DNA from: an uncultured Sediminicola sp.
GTDB lineage: Bacteria; Bacteroidota; Bacteroidia; Flavobacteriales; Flavobacteriaceae
Assembly: GCA_938039345.1 (NCBI GenBank)
Contig: CALHVB010000004.1
Location: 1 to 15,020, forward strand
DNA length: 15,020 bases
Direction: 5' to 3'
The translations under genes were made by a program, and so were the position numbers. This document shows positions 14,536 through 15,020 of the stretch, piece by piece. Position 1 is the first letter of the stretch. Every line of letters begins with the position of its first letter. The notes beneath the pieces are model-generated. The model made no database searches, had not been told where the DNA came from, and saw only the letters and a program-made list of their open reading frames with translations.

Positions 14536-15020
14536 TTAATCTACATTATAATGTATCTCTTCTTTAAGCTCAGAAATTCTTTTATCTACAAAATGCGAAA
14601 AATAGGGGTTCTTAGGCGTAAACTTTTCTTTAAAAATTTGATAATTTTTTAGCTTTACTTTTGGGTCTTTATAATATTTGTCTGCCATTACACAGTATTG
14701 ATATTGAGCTATTGGGTCAGATGGCTCTTCCTTACGAATTAAATCGTAATACTTTAATGCTAATTTTACATTATTTTTAATGCTGTATGCATTTGCTAAA
14801 CCTCTATACTCATTAAGCAAAAAAGGCTTTTTAGCTTCAATAGCTCTTTTATAATATGTAATTGCGCTATCTATTTTTTGTTCTTTAGCATACACGCCCG
14901 CTAGGCCATAATAGGCCTCTGGTATAGAAGAGTCGTACTCTAATAGTTTATTATAACTTTCCTTAGCTTTTTTAAACTCCCATAGTTTAAGATAAGAGTA
15001 GCCTAATTTATTGTATATAT
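14536..15020 (-). CDS. TPR-repeat protein, partial (5' end outside window)
   Basis: The reading frame is open from the TAA at 14536 to the window edge, giving at least 161 residues. The GTG at 14895 is an internal valine codon, since clear tetratricopeptide sequence continues upstream of it (LGYSYLKLWEFKKAKESYNK, then PEAYYGLAGVYAKEQ). At least three TPR units are visible: around LGYSYLKLWEFKKAKESY, YYGLAGVYAKEQKIDSAITYY, and YRGLANAYSIKNNVKLALKYY. TPR domains mediate protein-protein contacts; no second domain is seen, and the last about 40 residues are a charged tail ending EEIHYNVD. The N-terminus, and hence any signal peptide or extra domain, is off the window. It lies 157 bases upstream of the LacI-type gene on the same strand. 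Confidence 0.85.
   Translation of the reverse strand, partial: IYNKLGYSYLKLWEFKKAKESYNKLLEYDSSIPEAYYGLAGVYAKEQKIDSAITYYKRAIEAKKPFLLNEYRGLANAYSIKNNVKLALKYYDLIRKEEPSDPIAQYQYCVMADKYYKDPKVKLKNYQIFKEKFTPKNPYFSHFVDKRISELKEEIHYNVD

Noticed and set aside
14505..14651. Plus-strand frame beginning ATGGCAAAGAG, about 48 codons.
   Set aside because: Most of it is antisense to the TPR gene, and its translation is a generic AT-rich hydrophobic/basic string with no supporting promoter or family resemblance.
14893..14895. GTG as the start of the TPR protein.
   Set aside because: TPR-like sequence continues in frame upstream to the window edge without a stop, so this codon is an internal valine and the gene is truncated by the window.

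Overview
The window looks like chromosomal DNA of a member of the Bacteroidota, most likely the family Flavobacteriaceae. The evidence is very low G+C, leaders without Shine-Dalgarno sequences, promoter boxes of the Bacteroidetes type (TAnnTTTG), and gene content typical of that family: mevalonate-pathway genes followed by a UbiA-family prenyltransferase, an RluB-like pseudouridine synthase with a long basic N-terminus, and a TspO homologue. The genus cannot be fixed from this sequence. I see no rRNA, tRNA, CRISPR array, insertion sequence or phage gene. No gene-free stretch exceeds 300 bases; the largest gaps are 9537-9725 (divergent promoter region) and 14379-14535.

Layout. (1) 107-3840: a MocR/GabR-type regulator (minus) diverges from a two-gene operon (plus) encoding a PLP-dependent group II decarboxylase and a PhzF-type protein, whose coding regions overlap by 4 bases. 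The 105-base divergent gap carries a clear direct repeat with an exact 30-base period, the expected operator architecture for a MocR regulator. (2) 3849-9515, all minus: diphosphomevalonate decarboxylase, a mevalonate-kinase-like GHMP kinase, a UbiA prenyltransferase abutting a nitrilase with no spacer, then an RluB-like pseudouridine synthase with its own promoter, a 159-residue membrane protein resembling the last third of cytochrome c oxidase subunit I, and a 58-residue basic protein. (3) 9726-10728, plus: a TspO homologue with a TTG start, then an unrecognised four-helix membrane protein. (4) 10754-13264, minus: a tightly packed set of glycerophosphodiester phosphodiesterase, HI0933-type flavoprotein and DUF1697 protein. 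(5) 13359-15020, minus: a LacI-type regulator and the 3' part of a TPR protein that runs off the window.

How the genes may work together. The mevalonate set makes isopentenyl diphosphate from mevalonate, and the prenyltransferase probably consumes a prenyl diphosphate; the role of the coupled nitrilase is unknown. The decarboxylase/PhzF pair is probably a small amine or amino-acid pathway switched by its divergent regulator. The most unexpected item is the small protein that keeps the His-Asp and His-x-His residues of the oxidase subunit I magnesium and heme sites without the rest of the enzyme. Also notable are a 63-base imperfect palindrome lying 2 bases from the phosphodiesterase start codon, and a nearly identical 14-base promoter element in front of two separate genes.
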